From positions 9,375 through 73,374 of the forward strand of contig CAZGTM010000013.1 of assembly GCA_964528595.1 (NCBI GenBank): a stretch of 64,000 bases of DNA. Reading direction: 5' to 3'. Positions within the stretch are counted from its first letter, which is position 1; each line of letters opens with the position of its first letter. Positions 17,609 through 25,697 of this stretch are shown piece after piece. A model generated the notes under the pieces. The model saw only the letters and a program-made list of their open reading frames with translations, was not told where the DNA came from and ran no database searches. Made by a program: the position numbers and the translations under genes. The DNA is from CAYFKJ01 sp964528595. GTDB lineage: Bacteria; Pseudomonadota; Alphaproteobacteria; UBA2966.

Positions 17609-17636
17609 TGCCACGGAGTAAATAAAGGCGAGAGCG

Positions 17637-18410
17637 ATGGACAAAATTCAAGAACATGCCTGGCGTTGGGCGCTGATCATCATCGCCCACCTGCTGGTGG
17701 TCGTCGCCTGGCACGTCTTCGTCGTCTGGGGCGAGGTGCCGGCTTACGTCATGCCCACGCCGGCCGATACCGTGCGGGCGCTGTGGGGCGAATACAACTG
17801 GGTCCACAACACTTGGATCACGGCTGGCGAGGTGTTCGGCGGCTATATCCTGGCGGTGGTTGTGGGCGTCGGCCTGGCGCTGCTGTTTTCCTGGTTCGCG
17901 CTGTTCGCCGAATTCCTCATGCCGCTGGTGGTCAGCCTCAACATGATCCCCAAGGTGGCGCTGGGTCCGTTGTTCATCGTCTGGTTCGACTATGGCTTGG
18001 GTCCCAATATCATCATCGCCTTCACGATCTGCTTCCTGCCCATCCTGATCACCACGACGCGCGGCCTGCAGGAGGTCGAACCCGATCTCCTCGACCTGGT
18101 GCGCTCACTTAACGGCTCGCGCTGGCAGATCTTCACCAAGATCCAGCTGCCGGGTTCGCTGCCCTACATCTTTTCCGGCATGAAAGTGGCGGTCGTGCTG
18201 GCCGTGGCCGGCGCCATCGTCGGCGAATTCATCGCCTCGGAAGAAGGGCTCGGTTACCTCATGCTGCAGGTCCAGGTCGATCTCGACACACCCGCCATGT
18301 TCATGGCCGTCCTGATGATCACCCTGGTCGGCGTCGTGCTCTACGGCATCGTCATCGCGCTCGAGCGCATCTTCGTCAAATCCGACGCCCGGGTGGAGAC
18401 CGGCGCATGA
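17637..18410 (+). CDS. ABC transporter permease, SsuC/TauC type
   Basis: A 257-residue inner-membrane permease with about six membrane segments, starting with TM1 at residues 8-33. The EAA loop contacting the ATPase reads VEPDLLDLVRSLNGSRWQIFTKIQLPGSLPYIF (split by the invariant G). It belongs to the binding-protein-dependent transport family of nitrate/sulfonate/taurine/HMP importers. It overlaps the ATPase gene by 4 bp (ATGA), confirming a common operon. Confidence 0.92.
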   Translation: MDKIQEHAWRWALIIIAHLLVVVAWHVFVVWGEVPAYVMPTPADTVRALWGEYNWVHNTWITAGEVFGGYILAVVVGVGLALLFSWFALFAEFLMPLVVSLNMIPKVALGPLFIVWFDYGLGPNIIIAFTICFLPILITTTRGLQEVEPDLLDLVRSLNGSRWQIFTKIQLPGSLPYIFSGMKVAVVLAVAGAIVGEFIASEEGLGYLMLQVQVDLDTPAMFMAVLMITLVGVVLYGIVIALERIFVKSDARVETGA

Positions 18411-19171
18411 CCCAGCCGTTTATTCATCTTGAGGGCGTCAGCAAGGTCTACCGCAGCCGCGGGCAGGAATTCCTCGCCGTTTCGGACGTAACCCTGGATG
18501 TCGAGGTTGGGGAGCTGATTTCGCTCGTCGGCCCCTCGGGTTGCGGCAAGACGACGGTGCTGAAAATCCTGGCGGGCCTGCACGACCACAACGACGGCAC
18601 CGTGCGCATCGGCGGCAACGGCAACACCTTCGAAGCGGGCCGCGACGTGGGCATGGTGTTCCAGCAATCGCTGCTGCTGAAGTGGCGCAAGATCATCGAC
18701 AACGTCCTGCTGCCGGCCGAAATCCTCGGCCTGCCCAGGGCCGAAAGCCGCGAACGCGCCCGCGATCTGTTGCAGATGGTCGGTTTGGAAGGCTTCGAGA
18801 ACAATTATCCCTACGAGCTCTCCGGCGGCATGCAGCAACGCGCCGCCATCGCCCGCGCGCTGGTGCACGATCCGAAACTGATCCTGATGGATGAACCGTT
18901 CGGTGCGCTCGACGCGTTGACGCGGGAAAAGATGAACCTCGAACTTCTGCGCATCTGGTCGGAAAGCAAGAAGACCATCATCTTCGTCACACACTCCATC
19001 CAGGAGGCCGTGCTGCTGGGCTCGCGCTGCGCCGTGCTGACCTCGGGTCCCGCCCGCATGGCCGATAACTTCGCCATCGAACTGGATTACCCCCGCACGC
19101 TCGACATGAAAACGCACGAGAAGTTCGGTGTTTACACCCGGCGGATCTACAAGCTTTTAGGCATGGAGTAG
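18407..19171 (+). CDS. ABC transporter ATP-binding protein, SsuB/TauB type
   Basis: A 254-residue ATPase energising the NMT1-type importer. Walker A GPSGCGKTT (near 42-50), Q-loop VFQQSLLLKW, signature LSGGMQQR, Walker B LILMDEPFGALD and the switch His in FVTHSIQEAV are all intact. It is the last gene of the plus-strand operon and converges on the MetE-like gene with a 4-bp gap. Confidence 0.94.
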   Translation: MTQPFIHLEGVSKVYRSRGQEFLAVSDVTLDVEVGELISLVGPSGCGKTTVLKILAGLHDHNDGTVRIGGNGNTFEAGRDVGMVFQQSLLLKWRKIIDNVLLPAEILGLPRAESRERARDLLQMVGLEGFENNYPYELSGGMQQRAAIARALVHDPKLILMDEPFGALDALTREKMNLELLRIWSESKKTIIFVTHSIQEAVLLGSRCAVLTSGPARMADNFAIELDYPRTLDMKTHEKFGVYTRRIYKLLGME

Positions 19172-19175
19172 GCGG

Positions 19176-20198
19176 CTACGCCACGCTTACCTTCGCCCGG
19201 CCTTCGTACAAATTCCGGCCCTCGACCAGCGCCCTGATCTTGGCGTCGGCGATGGAGCGTTTGAGCATCCAAAAGCCGCAGTCCGGGTGGATGTAGCGCA
19301 CCCGGCCCCGGCCTAGCGCGTCCTCGGCCCGTTCGATGGCGCGGGCGATCTGGTCGGCGTTTTCCACCTCCGTCGCCTTGACGTCGACGACGCCGAGACC
19401 GAGGCCGATTTCGGGCCGCAGTTCCTTGAACGCGGCCAATTCCTCGAGGGGCCGGTGGGCCATTTCCATCACGATGTGGTCGGTGTGCAGGCTGTTGAGG
19501 TAGTCCATCAGCTGTTTCCAGCTGCCCGACTGAATGCTCTGGCCGCCGTAGTTGCCGAAACAAAGATGCACGGCGGGGGTCGTCTTGACGGCATCAAGGA
19601 CCTTGTTGATGGCGTCCGACGCCCACTGCCATTCATCTGGGCTGCCCGGCAGGTTGGCCTCGTCAACCTGGACGACATCGGCATCGAGATGGCGCACCTG
19701 TTCGGCCAGCACCTCGGCGATGGCGTCCGTCAGCGCGGGCAGGTCGTCGTAACGGTTGTTGACCAGCGTCTTGGCCAGCATGTGCGGGCCGGTCAGGGTG
19801 AATTTCAGCGGTTTGGTGGCCAGCCCCACGGCGCGGCGGCAGGCTTCCGGCAGGTCAAGCGTACCGCTGGTGATCGGACCGTCAACAATGCCCGGCGGGC
19901 GGCGGCGGAAGCCCATGCCAGGCTGGCTGCGGTAATCCAGCAGTTCCTCGAACGTCACCTCGGAACGGATGCCGCCCATGGGCCGGGTGAAGTACTCGAT
20001 CATCCCGTTGGTTTCGGGATGGTTGATGTCGAAGCGGTAAAGCTCGCCGTCGCACACCACGTCGATGCCGGCCTTCTCCTGGGTGTGCAGCACGACCCGC
20101 GTGGCATCGATCAGCCCCTGCTCGGTGGGGTGGGCGGCTAGCCAGTCGGGCACGGGGTAGGATCCGACGACGGTGGTGAGGATTTGGGGTTCGGTCAC
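19176..20198 (-). CDS. MetE-like cobalamin-independent methyltransferase core protein
   Basis: A 340-residue protein corresponding to only the C-terminal catalytic barrel of MetE (full MetE is about 750). The zinc site is intact: His211 and Cys213 in VHLCFG, Glu245 in VMEMAH, and Cys307 in HPDCGFW. The substrate motif QVDEANLP (Asp179, Glu180) is also present. Core-only relatives transfer methyl groups between varied thiols and donors, so methionine synthesis is not assured. The start is a GTG overlapping the psuG stop (4 bp), so it is translationally coupled to pseudouridine-catabolism genes, an unexpected pairing. It could recycle a methyl or thiol group from a modified nucleoside, but this is speculation. 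Confidence 0.8.
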   Translation of the reverse strand: MTEPQILTTVVGSYPVPDWLAAHPTEQGLIDATRVVLHTQEKAGIDVVCDGELYRFDINHPETNGMIEYFTRPMGGIRSEVTFEELLDYRSQPGMGFRRRPPGIVDGPITSGTLDLPEACRRAVGLATKPLKFTLTGPHMLAKTLVNNRYDDLPALTDAIAEVLAEQVRHLDADVVQVDEANLPGSPDEWQWASDAINKVLDAVKTTPAVHLCFGNYGGQSIQSGSWKQLMDYLNSLHTDHIVMEMAHRPLEELAAFKELRPEIGLGLGVVDVKATEVENADQIARAIERAEDALGRGRVRYIHPDCGFWMLKRSIADAKIRALVEGRNLYEGRAKVSVA

Positions 20199-21118
20199 GA
20201 TTTCTTGCTCCTGATTGCGATTTCGGCGGCGAGGCGGGCGTTGTTTCGCACCAATGCGACGTTGGCGCCCAGGCTCCTGCCGTCGGTGAGTTCGAAGATG
20301 CGGCCCAGAACATAGGGGGTCACGTCTTTGCCGGCCACGCCTTCACCCTCGGCCTGCGCCAGCGCTTGTTCGATGATGGGGGAGATAACGGCGGCGGGAA
20401 TTTCGTCGTTTGCCGGGATCGGATTGGCCACCAGCATGCCGCCGGCCATGCCGAGTTCGCGCCGGACATGGAAGGCTTCCGCGATCTCTGCCGGATCGTC
20501 CAGCCGCAATGGCGCGGCCAGGCCGGACGAGCACGACCAGAAAGCGGGGAAGTCGTCCGTGCGGTAGCCCACCACCGGCACACCCTTGGTCTCCAGGTAT
20601 TCCAGCGTTTTGGCGATGTCGAGGATGGCCTTGGCGCCCGCCGCCACGACGAGCACAGGCGTCGCGGCAAGTTCCTCCAGGTCGGCGGAAATATCGAAAC
20701 TCAGTTCCGCGCCGCGATGGACGCCGCCGATACCGCCCGTGGCGAAGACGTCGATGCCCGCCAGGTGGGCGCAGATCATTGTCGCGGCAACGGTGGTGGA
20801 GCCCGTGCGGCGAGCCGCGACCGCCAGCGCAAGATCGGCGCGCGAGAGTTTCATTACGCCCTCGGCCTGGGCCAGTTCCACAAGCGTATCGTCTTCCAAG
20901 CCGACGCGGATCTTTCCCTCGATAACGGCGATGGTTGCGGGCACGGCTCCTGTGCTCCGAATATCGTCCTCGACGCTGCGCGCGGTTTCGACGTTTTGCG
21001 GCCAGGGCATACCATGGGTAACGATGGTGCTCTCCAGCGCGACGAGCGGGCGGCTGTCATCCAGCGCAGCGCGTACTTCCGCCGAATAGTCGAGATAATG
21101 TTCAAACTTGGCTGTCAT
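20195..21118 (-). CDS. psuG: pseudouridine-5'-phosphate glycosidase
   Basis: A 307-residue enzyme cleaving the C-C glycosidic bond of pseudouridine 5'-phosphate to uracil and ribose 5-phosphate. Family signatures are clear: VALESTIVTHGMPWPQN near residue 27, TGGIGGVHRGAE, VVAAGAKAILDI, and GGMLVANPIP. The length matches E. coli PsuG (312). It is 8 bp downstream of psuK and overlaps the MetE-like gene, making a tight operon. Pseudouridine reaches the cell from RNA turnover or import. Confidence 0.93.
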   Translation of the reverse strand: MTAKFEHYLDYSAEVRAALDDSRPLVALESTIVTHGMPWPQNVETARSVEDDIRSTGAVPATIAVIEGKIRVGLEDDTLVELAQAEGVMKLSRADLALAVAARRTGSTTVAATMICAHLAGIDVFATGGIGGVHRGAELSFDISADLEELAATPVLVVAAGAKAILDIAKTLEYLETKGVPVVGYRTDDFPAFWSCSSGLAAPLRLDDPAEIAEAFHVRRELGMAGGMLVANPIPANDEIPAAVISPIIEQALAQAEGEGVAGKDVTPYVLGRIFELTDGRSLGANVALVRNNARLAAEIAIRSKKS

Positions 21119-21126
21119 GGATTTTT

Positions 21127-22008
21127 CTATGCCACGAAGGGCGAGTTGGAATTGACGGTGCGCCTGGCCGTTTCGATGCCGCGTTCGACGGCGGCGGGGA
21201 GGGGGTCGCCGGCCTGGATACGGTTCAGTGTCGCCGCGATTAGCGAATCGCCGGCGCCGTTGACCGAATGAACCTCGACCGTCGGAACCTTTATCTCGTG
21301 GACCTCTGCGCCATCTGAAACGGCGACGGGGCGAGGGCCGTCTGTGACGACGGCATGGGCGACACCGGCGTCGGCGAGCAATTCGACGGCTTCCACCGCC
21401 TGCCTAAATTTCCGGTCGAGGATGGCGCCCGCTTCCGAGAGGTTGCAGAAGAGGTAATCCGCCGCTTTGAGCGAGGCTTTCAGCCTCACCGCCTTGGCCA
21501 CAGAAACGGCATCGACGGCCAGCGGCGGGCGCGGCTTGTTGACGGCTATGGCGAGGATGACCTCGGACAACAGGTTGGCGTCGACAAACCAGAGGCCGGT
21601 CTGCGCCAGGGCCTGCATCGGCGGCCGGAGTTCGCGCGCCGTCAACTGCTCCAGCGCCGTGGTGTCGGATATGGCGACCGACAGTTCGCCATATGGATTT
21701 TCAACGGCGACGTAACGGCCGGTGCTGCGGCCGTCCGGCGGCGGCAGAAACGTTGTGTCGACGCCGTGGTGGTTCATCGAGTCCCGCAGATAGCGGCCTT
21801 CGACATCGTCTCCCAGTGCGGTGACCAGAGCCGTTTTCGAGCCCAACACCGATAGATTGCAGGCGACATTGAAGGCGACACCGCCGACGCCGGTGGAAAC
21901 CGTGCCGGGGTTGGAGGTCTCCGGCATCAAGGGCCCGTGGCTATGGGCGATGATGTCGATCAGGGCCGCACCGAAGCAGGCAATGTCGATGTTCGCGTTT
22001 TCCGCCAT
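21127..22008 (-). CDS. psuK: PfkB-family kinase, probable pseudouridine kinase
   Basis: A 293-residue ribokinase-family enzyme, predicted to phosphorylate pseudouridine at the 5' hydroxyl for PsuG. The N-terminal GGVAFNVACNLSVLG and the C-terminal anion-hole motif NGAGDSLIA with its catalytic Asp are visible. E. coli PsuK is about 313 residues. The adjacent psuG and 8-bp spacing give the function; in isolation the PfkB family would not reveal the substrate. Confidence 0.88.
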   Translation of the reverse strand: MAENANIDIACFGAALIDIIAHSHGPLMPETSNPGTVSTGVGGVAFNVACNLSVLGSKTALVTALGDDVEGRYLRDSMNHHGVDTTFLPPPDGRSTGRYVAVENPYGELSVAISDTTALEQLTARELRPPMQALAQTGLWFVDANLLSEVILAIAVNKPRPPLAVDAVSVAKAVRLKASLKAADYLFCNLSEAGAILDRKFRQAVEAVELLADAGVAHAVVTDGPRPVAVSDGAEVHEIKVPTVEVHSVNGAGDSLIAATLNRIQAGDPLPAAVERGIETARRTVNSNSPFVA

Positions 22009-22015
22009 TTATCCG

Positions 22016-23878
22016 CTATAACCCATAATACCAGGGGGCAGCAAAGGTGAAGACCAGCCACAACAGGATGACCAGCGGCGCGCCGGCCCGGACGAAGTCG
22101 CCGAAGCGGTAGTGCCCCGGCCCCATGACGAGGAGGCTGGTCTGATAGCCGATCGGCGTGGCGAAGGCACAGTTGGCGGCGAACACAACGGCCACCGCGA
22201 AGACCACGGGATCGACGCCGATCTCCCGCGCGATGCCGACGGCGATGGGCGTGAACAGCACGGCGCAAGCCTTGGAACTGATGATGTTGGCCATTACGGC
22301 GGTGAGCAAGAAAAAGGCGGACAGCACGGCGGTCGGGCCCAAATCCTCAAAAGCCGTGACGACGATATGGGCGAGAAACTCGGCGCCGCCGGTGGCCTGC
22401 ATGGCCAAGCCCAACGCCAGGGCGGCGGGAATCATGGTGACGATTTTGCTGTCGATGGCGCGGGCCGCCTCGCGCACAGTGAGAATGCCCAACGGGATCA
22501 TGGCGATGGCCCCGATCAGCGCCGCCACGACGATGGGCACGACGCCGGTGGCCGCCATTGCGATGACGCCGAAGAACACCGCCGTCGCGCGTTTGGCGCC
22601 GTGCAGCAGGGGCAGCGCCTCGGCCGACCATTCCATCAACACGACGTCATTGTCGGCGCGCAGGGCTTTGATGTCGTCATCCCGTCCCATGATCAGGAGC
22701 ACGTCACCGGCTTCCAGCGGCACTTCGGACATGCGGCTGCGATAGACATGGTTGCGCCGTTCGATGCCCAGAACGTTGCAGCGCGAGCGGCGCTGAAATC
22801 CCGCCCGGCCGATGTGGCGGCCGATCAACTTGGAATAGGGCGCTATCATGACCTCGGCCACAGAACGTTCGCGGAAGGTCGGTTCGGCCTGGCTGGCGGC
22901 GATCTTGCCCAAGCCCGTCGCCGCTTGTAGCAATTCGGGTTCCGTCGCCGTGGCTTCGATCAGGTCCGCCCGCTGGCCCACCACCAGCAGCTGATCGCCG
23001 CGTTCCACGACGGTGTTGGTGAAGGGCGGCACCAGCGTGCGGTCGCCGCGCAGAATACGCCTGATCCTCAGGCCCGGCAGGCCTTCGATGAAGCTTCCAT
23101 GGACGTCGGCGCCGACCAGCCGGTGGCCGTATTCGACCTCGATCTGGGTGAAAAAGGACTTGCTCGACCGAGCCAGGATGCGGCTGGCCAGGGAGGTCCG
23201 GTCCGGCAGGAATAGCGGATTGATGAAGATGACATAGATCAGCCCCACGCCCGCCAGCATCAGTCCCGGGACGGTGAAGCTGAAAAAGCTGAAGCCCTGT
23301 TCGCCGAGGTTCACCAGCGCGCCGGACACCAGCAGATTGGTGCCGGATCCGATCAAGGTCGTCATGCCCCCCAGCACCGCGGCAAAACTCAGGCCCATCA
23401 TGATCTTGCTTTCGTGCTGGCCCAGTTTGGTGGCCAGCGTCTGCATGATGGGGATGAAGATGACGACCACGGGGATATTGTTGAGAAAAGCACTGATAAC
23501 CAGCACGGCGACGAAGGCGATGGCGATGGGAATGAGGGGGCTGCCGTCGCCGAAGCGCAGGACGAATTGCGCGCCGCGCTCCAGGATGCCCGTCCGCACC
23601 ATACCCTGGCCCATTACCAAAAGCGCCAGCACGGTCAATAGGGCGGGGTTGGCAAAGCCCGCCAGCAGGCGCTCCGGACCCAACAGGTTTGCGCCCGCCG
23701 CATCGGCGACCGGGAAAAGCGAAAAATAGACCAGCAGCAGGCAGATAATGACGATGGAGGTGACTTCGACGGCGATGCGTTCGATGGCGTAGAGCACGAG
23801 GGCGGTGCCGATGGCGGCAAAGGTCACCCACATCGCCGTCTCGTTCGGTATGTTCGCCGCAACTGAGCCCACGCCCAT
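22016..23878 (-). CDS. SLC13/DASS-type transporter with two TrkA-C domains
   Basis: A 620-residue inner-membrane protein. Membrane helices fill residues 15-210 and 400-620; the middle (about 225-390) is a soluble insert with two RCK-C/TrkA-C modules (VEYGHRLVGADVHGSFIEGLPGLRI... and PYSKLIGRHIGRAGF...), as in SLC13-family sulfate or dicarboxylate permeases. SLC13-like clamshell motifs SAFLNNIPVVVIFIP and IGSGTNLLVSG are seen. It is 7 bp upstream of psuK, so it may import the nucleoside or a companion anion, although the family normally carries sulfate, phosphate or dicarboxylates. A GGGCGGGG ribosome site supports the ATG at 23878. Confidence 0.85.
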   Translation of the reverse strand: MGVGSVAANIPNETAMWVTFAAIGTALVLYAIERIAVEVTSIVIICLLLVYFSLFPVADAAGANLLGPERLLAGFANPALLTVLALLVMGQGMVRTGILERGAQFVLRFGDGSPLIPIAIAFVAVLVISAFLNNIPVVVIFIPIMQTLATKLGQHESKIMMGLSFAAVLGGMTTLIGSGTNLLVSGALVNLGEQGFSFFSFTVPGLMLAGVGLIYVIFINPLFLPDRTSLASRILARSSKSFFTQIEVEYGHRLVGADVHGSFIEGLPGLRIRRILRGDRTLVPPFTNTVVERGDQLLVVGQRADLIEATATEPELLQAATGLGKIAASQAEPTFRERSVAEVMIAPYSKLIGRHIGRAGFQRRSRCNVLGIERRNHVYRSRMSEVPLEAGDVLLIMGRDDDIKALRADNDVVLMEWSAEALPLLHGAKRATAVFFGVIAMAATGVVPIVVAALIGAIAMIPLGILTVREAARAIDSKIVTMIPAALALGLAMQATGGAEFLAHIVVTAFEDLGPTAVLSAFFLLTAVMANIISSKACAVLFTPIAVGIAREIGVDPVVFAVAVVFAANCAFATPIGYQTSLLVMGPGHYRFGDFVRAGAPLVILLWLVFTFAAPWYYGL

Positions 23879-23941
23879 CCCCGCCCTTAGACCGTCCTAA
23901 AAAATACTAAGCCGAAACATCGTCGGGGCCAGAATAGACGA

Positions 23942-24856
23942 TCAGTCGGCGATTGTCGGCTGCGTTGGTTTTTTGGATCGCGTCAGCTTGGCTTCGCGCT
24001 GGACGATGAAAATGCCGGCGGCAATGATGATGGCGGCGCCCAGCCAGACGTTGCTGCCGGGAATTTCATCGAAGATGTAGTAGCCGAAGATCGCCGCCCA
24101 CACCAGGGAGGTGTACTCGAAAGGCGCGATTGTGCTGACCGGCGCCAGCATGAACGCCTTGGCCAGCAAGACGTGGCTGCCCAGCGCCAACACCGCCAGG
24201 GCGATGAGCCAAGGCCAGGCGTCGTCTGCCACGGGCACCCAGACGAAAGGTGTGGCCAGGCACATCGCCGCGGTGACGCCGAAAGTGGTGTAGAACGTCA
24301 TGGTGTAGGCCGATTCCGATCCCCCCAGGCGGCGGGTTTCGATCACCAACATGGCGTAGGCGACGCTGGCGGAAATGGCGATGAAGGTCATAAAACCGAA
24401 GTTCTCGCCGGTCGGCTGGGCGGCGATGATGACGCCGATAAAGCCGATTCCGATGGCCGACCAGCGGAACAGGCCGACGCGCTCGCCCAGCAACGGAACC
24501 GACAGCGCCGTCATGAAAAAACTGCCGCCGAAGACCAGGACCGTGATGTCGGCCAGCGGCAGGTCGCGGATCGCAGTGAAGAACAGCAGCGGCGCCGCCA
24601 GCGAATAGCCCATACGCCGCACATGGCCCCAGGGCTTGCTGGTCCTGAGATGACGCAATCCGCCCGCTTTGGGCAACCAGACCAGCAGGATGAGACACAT
24701 GACGATGCCGCGCAGCGCCAGCATTTCCATCACCGGCAGGGTGGCCACGAGGTGCTTGGCGACGGCGTCGAGGGACGCCATCGTCGCCATCGAAAGGACA
24801 ATGTACCCGATGCCCGCCATGGGCCGGTCGTCCCTGATCTCAGCGCTATCCGACAT
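23942..24856 (-). CDS. EamA/DMT-family transporter
   Basis: A 304-residue, ten-helix drug/metabolite transporter made of two EamA repeats (about 15-145 and 155-290). The ATG at 24856 is preferred because GGGGGAA precedes it; a TTG 15 bp earlier is also in frame. It lies 63 bp upstream of the SLC13 gene on the same strand and divergent from tetR, so the palindrome at 24999-25016 could also act on it. Substrate unknown; family members often export amino acids or metabolites. Confidence 0.88.
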   Translation of the reverse strand: MSDSAEIRDDRPMAGIGYIVLSMATMASLDAVAKHLVATLPVMEMLALRGIVMCLILLVWLPKAGGLRHLRTSKPWGHVRRMGYSLAAPLLFFTAIRDLPLADITVLVFGGSFFMTALSVPLLGERVGLFRWSAIGIGFIGVIIAAQPTGENFGFMTFIAISASVAYAMLVIETRRLGGSESAYTMTFYTTFGVTAAMCLATPFVWVPVADDAWPWLIALAVLALGSHVLLAKAFMLAPVSTIAPFEYTSLVWAAIFGYYIFDEIPGSNVWLGAAIIIAAGIFIVQREAKLTRSKKPTQPTIAD

Positions 24857-24966
24857 GGCCGATTCCCCCAAAAAAACAGCGCGGAGACCGGCGGTTCCGC
24901 GCTCCCGTCTTGTACGCCGTTGCCGGACGCTTGCCTAGCGCAAAAACGAAAGTGCGCGGAAGTCCG

Positions 24967-24995
24967 TTGACAGATATTTTCGGAAAAGGTACTGA
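24967..24995 (+). promoter_or_regulatory. candidate promoter of the tetR-catabolic operon
   Basis: A perfect -35 hexamer TTGACA (24967-24972) and a weak -10 TACTGA (24990-24995) are separated by 17 bp. The candidate operator begins 3 bp later and would cover the transcription start, as expected for repression. Confidence 0.4.
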
Positions 24996-24998
24996 TAA

Positions 24999-25016
24999 AG
25001 TAACCAAACAGTTACT
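24999..25016. promoter_or_regulatory. candidate TetR operator, copy 1
   Basis: AGTAAC-CAAACA-GTTACT, a perfect 6-6-6 inverted repeat between the divergent EamA and tetR genes, directly after a putative -10 element. An almost identical repeat occurs at 16411-16428. Autoregulation by the adjacent TetR is the simplest reading. Confidence 0.6.
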
Positions 25017-25061
25017 ATACCGATTTATTGAAAATTGGCGTTGAGACGGGGTGGAACGAAC

Positions 25062-25697
25062 GTGGCGCGGCGCAAACCCGACGAGACTAAATCGCTGATC
25101 CTCAAGGCCGCGACCGCCGAGTTTGCGGCCAAGGGTCTGGGTGGCGCGCGCGTCGACGCCATTGCCGAGCGGGCCGGCGCCAACAAGCGCATGTTATACC
25201 ACTATTTCGGCAACAAGGACGACCTCTACACCGCGGTGATGGAGGAGGCCTACGCCCAGATCCGCGGCCACGAGGCGGAGCTTCACCTGGAGGACCTGGA
25301 ACCCGTCGAGGCCATCCGCAAGCTGGTGACGTATACCTTCAACTACTACCTTGAAAATCCTGAATTCATCAGTCTGCTGAACGACGCCAATCTTTACGGC
25401 GCGGTCCACGTCCAGCGTTCGGAACGCATTCAGGCCATGCATTCGCCCATGGTCGACCGTATCGCCGAAGTGCTGGAACGCGGCGTGACGGCGGGGGTGT
25501 TCCGCGCCAACGTGGATCCGGTGCAGCTTTACGTCACCATCGCCGGGCTGGGATATTTCTATCTTTCCAATGCGGCCACCTTGGGGGCGATTTTCGGTCG
25601 GAAGTTGACAACCGAGCGGGCTTTGGCTGATCGTCTTGAGCATGCCGTCGACGTCGTCGCCGGCTACTTGTGCTCAACGGGAGAATCCGGCCGATGA
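25062..25697 (+). CDS. TetR-family transcriptional regulator
   Basis: A 211-residue repressor. The N-terminal helix-turn-helix spans residues 10-55 (KAATAEFAAKGLGGARVDAI, then AGANKRMLYHYFGNKDDLY), and the C-terminal helical domain resembles TetR_C_33. The GTG at 25062 is chosen because GGGGTGG precedes it; in-frame TTG codons at 25035 and 25041 lack a site. Its stop overlaps the enolase-superfamily start (ATGA), so it is cotranscribed with the operon it probably represses. It likely binds the AGTAAC-N6-GTTACT palindrome in its own promoter, and the inducer would be the pathway substrate. Confidence 0.9.
   Translation: MARRKPDETKSLILKAATAEFAAKGLGGARVDAIAERAGANKRMLYHYFGNKDDLYTAVMEEAYAQIRGHEAELHLEDLEPVEAIRKLVTYTFNYYLENPEFISLLNDANLYGAVHVQRSERIQAMHSPMVDRIAEVLERGVTAGVFRANVDPVQLYVTIAGLGYFYLSNAATLGAIFGRKLTTERALADRLEHAVDVVAGYLCSTGESGR

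Noticed and set aside
22704..23831. A 375-codon minus-strand frame overlapping the SLC13 gene in another frame
   Set aside because: The translation is rich in Arg, Pro, His and Gly with no membrane or domain pattern, whereas the other frame is a clear transporter.
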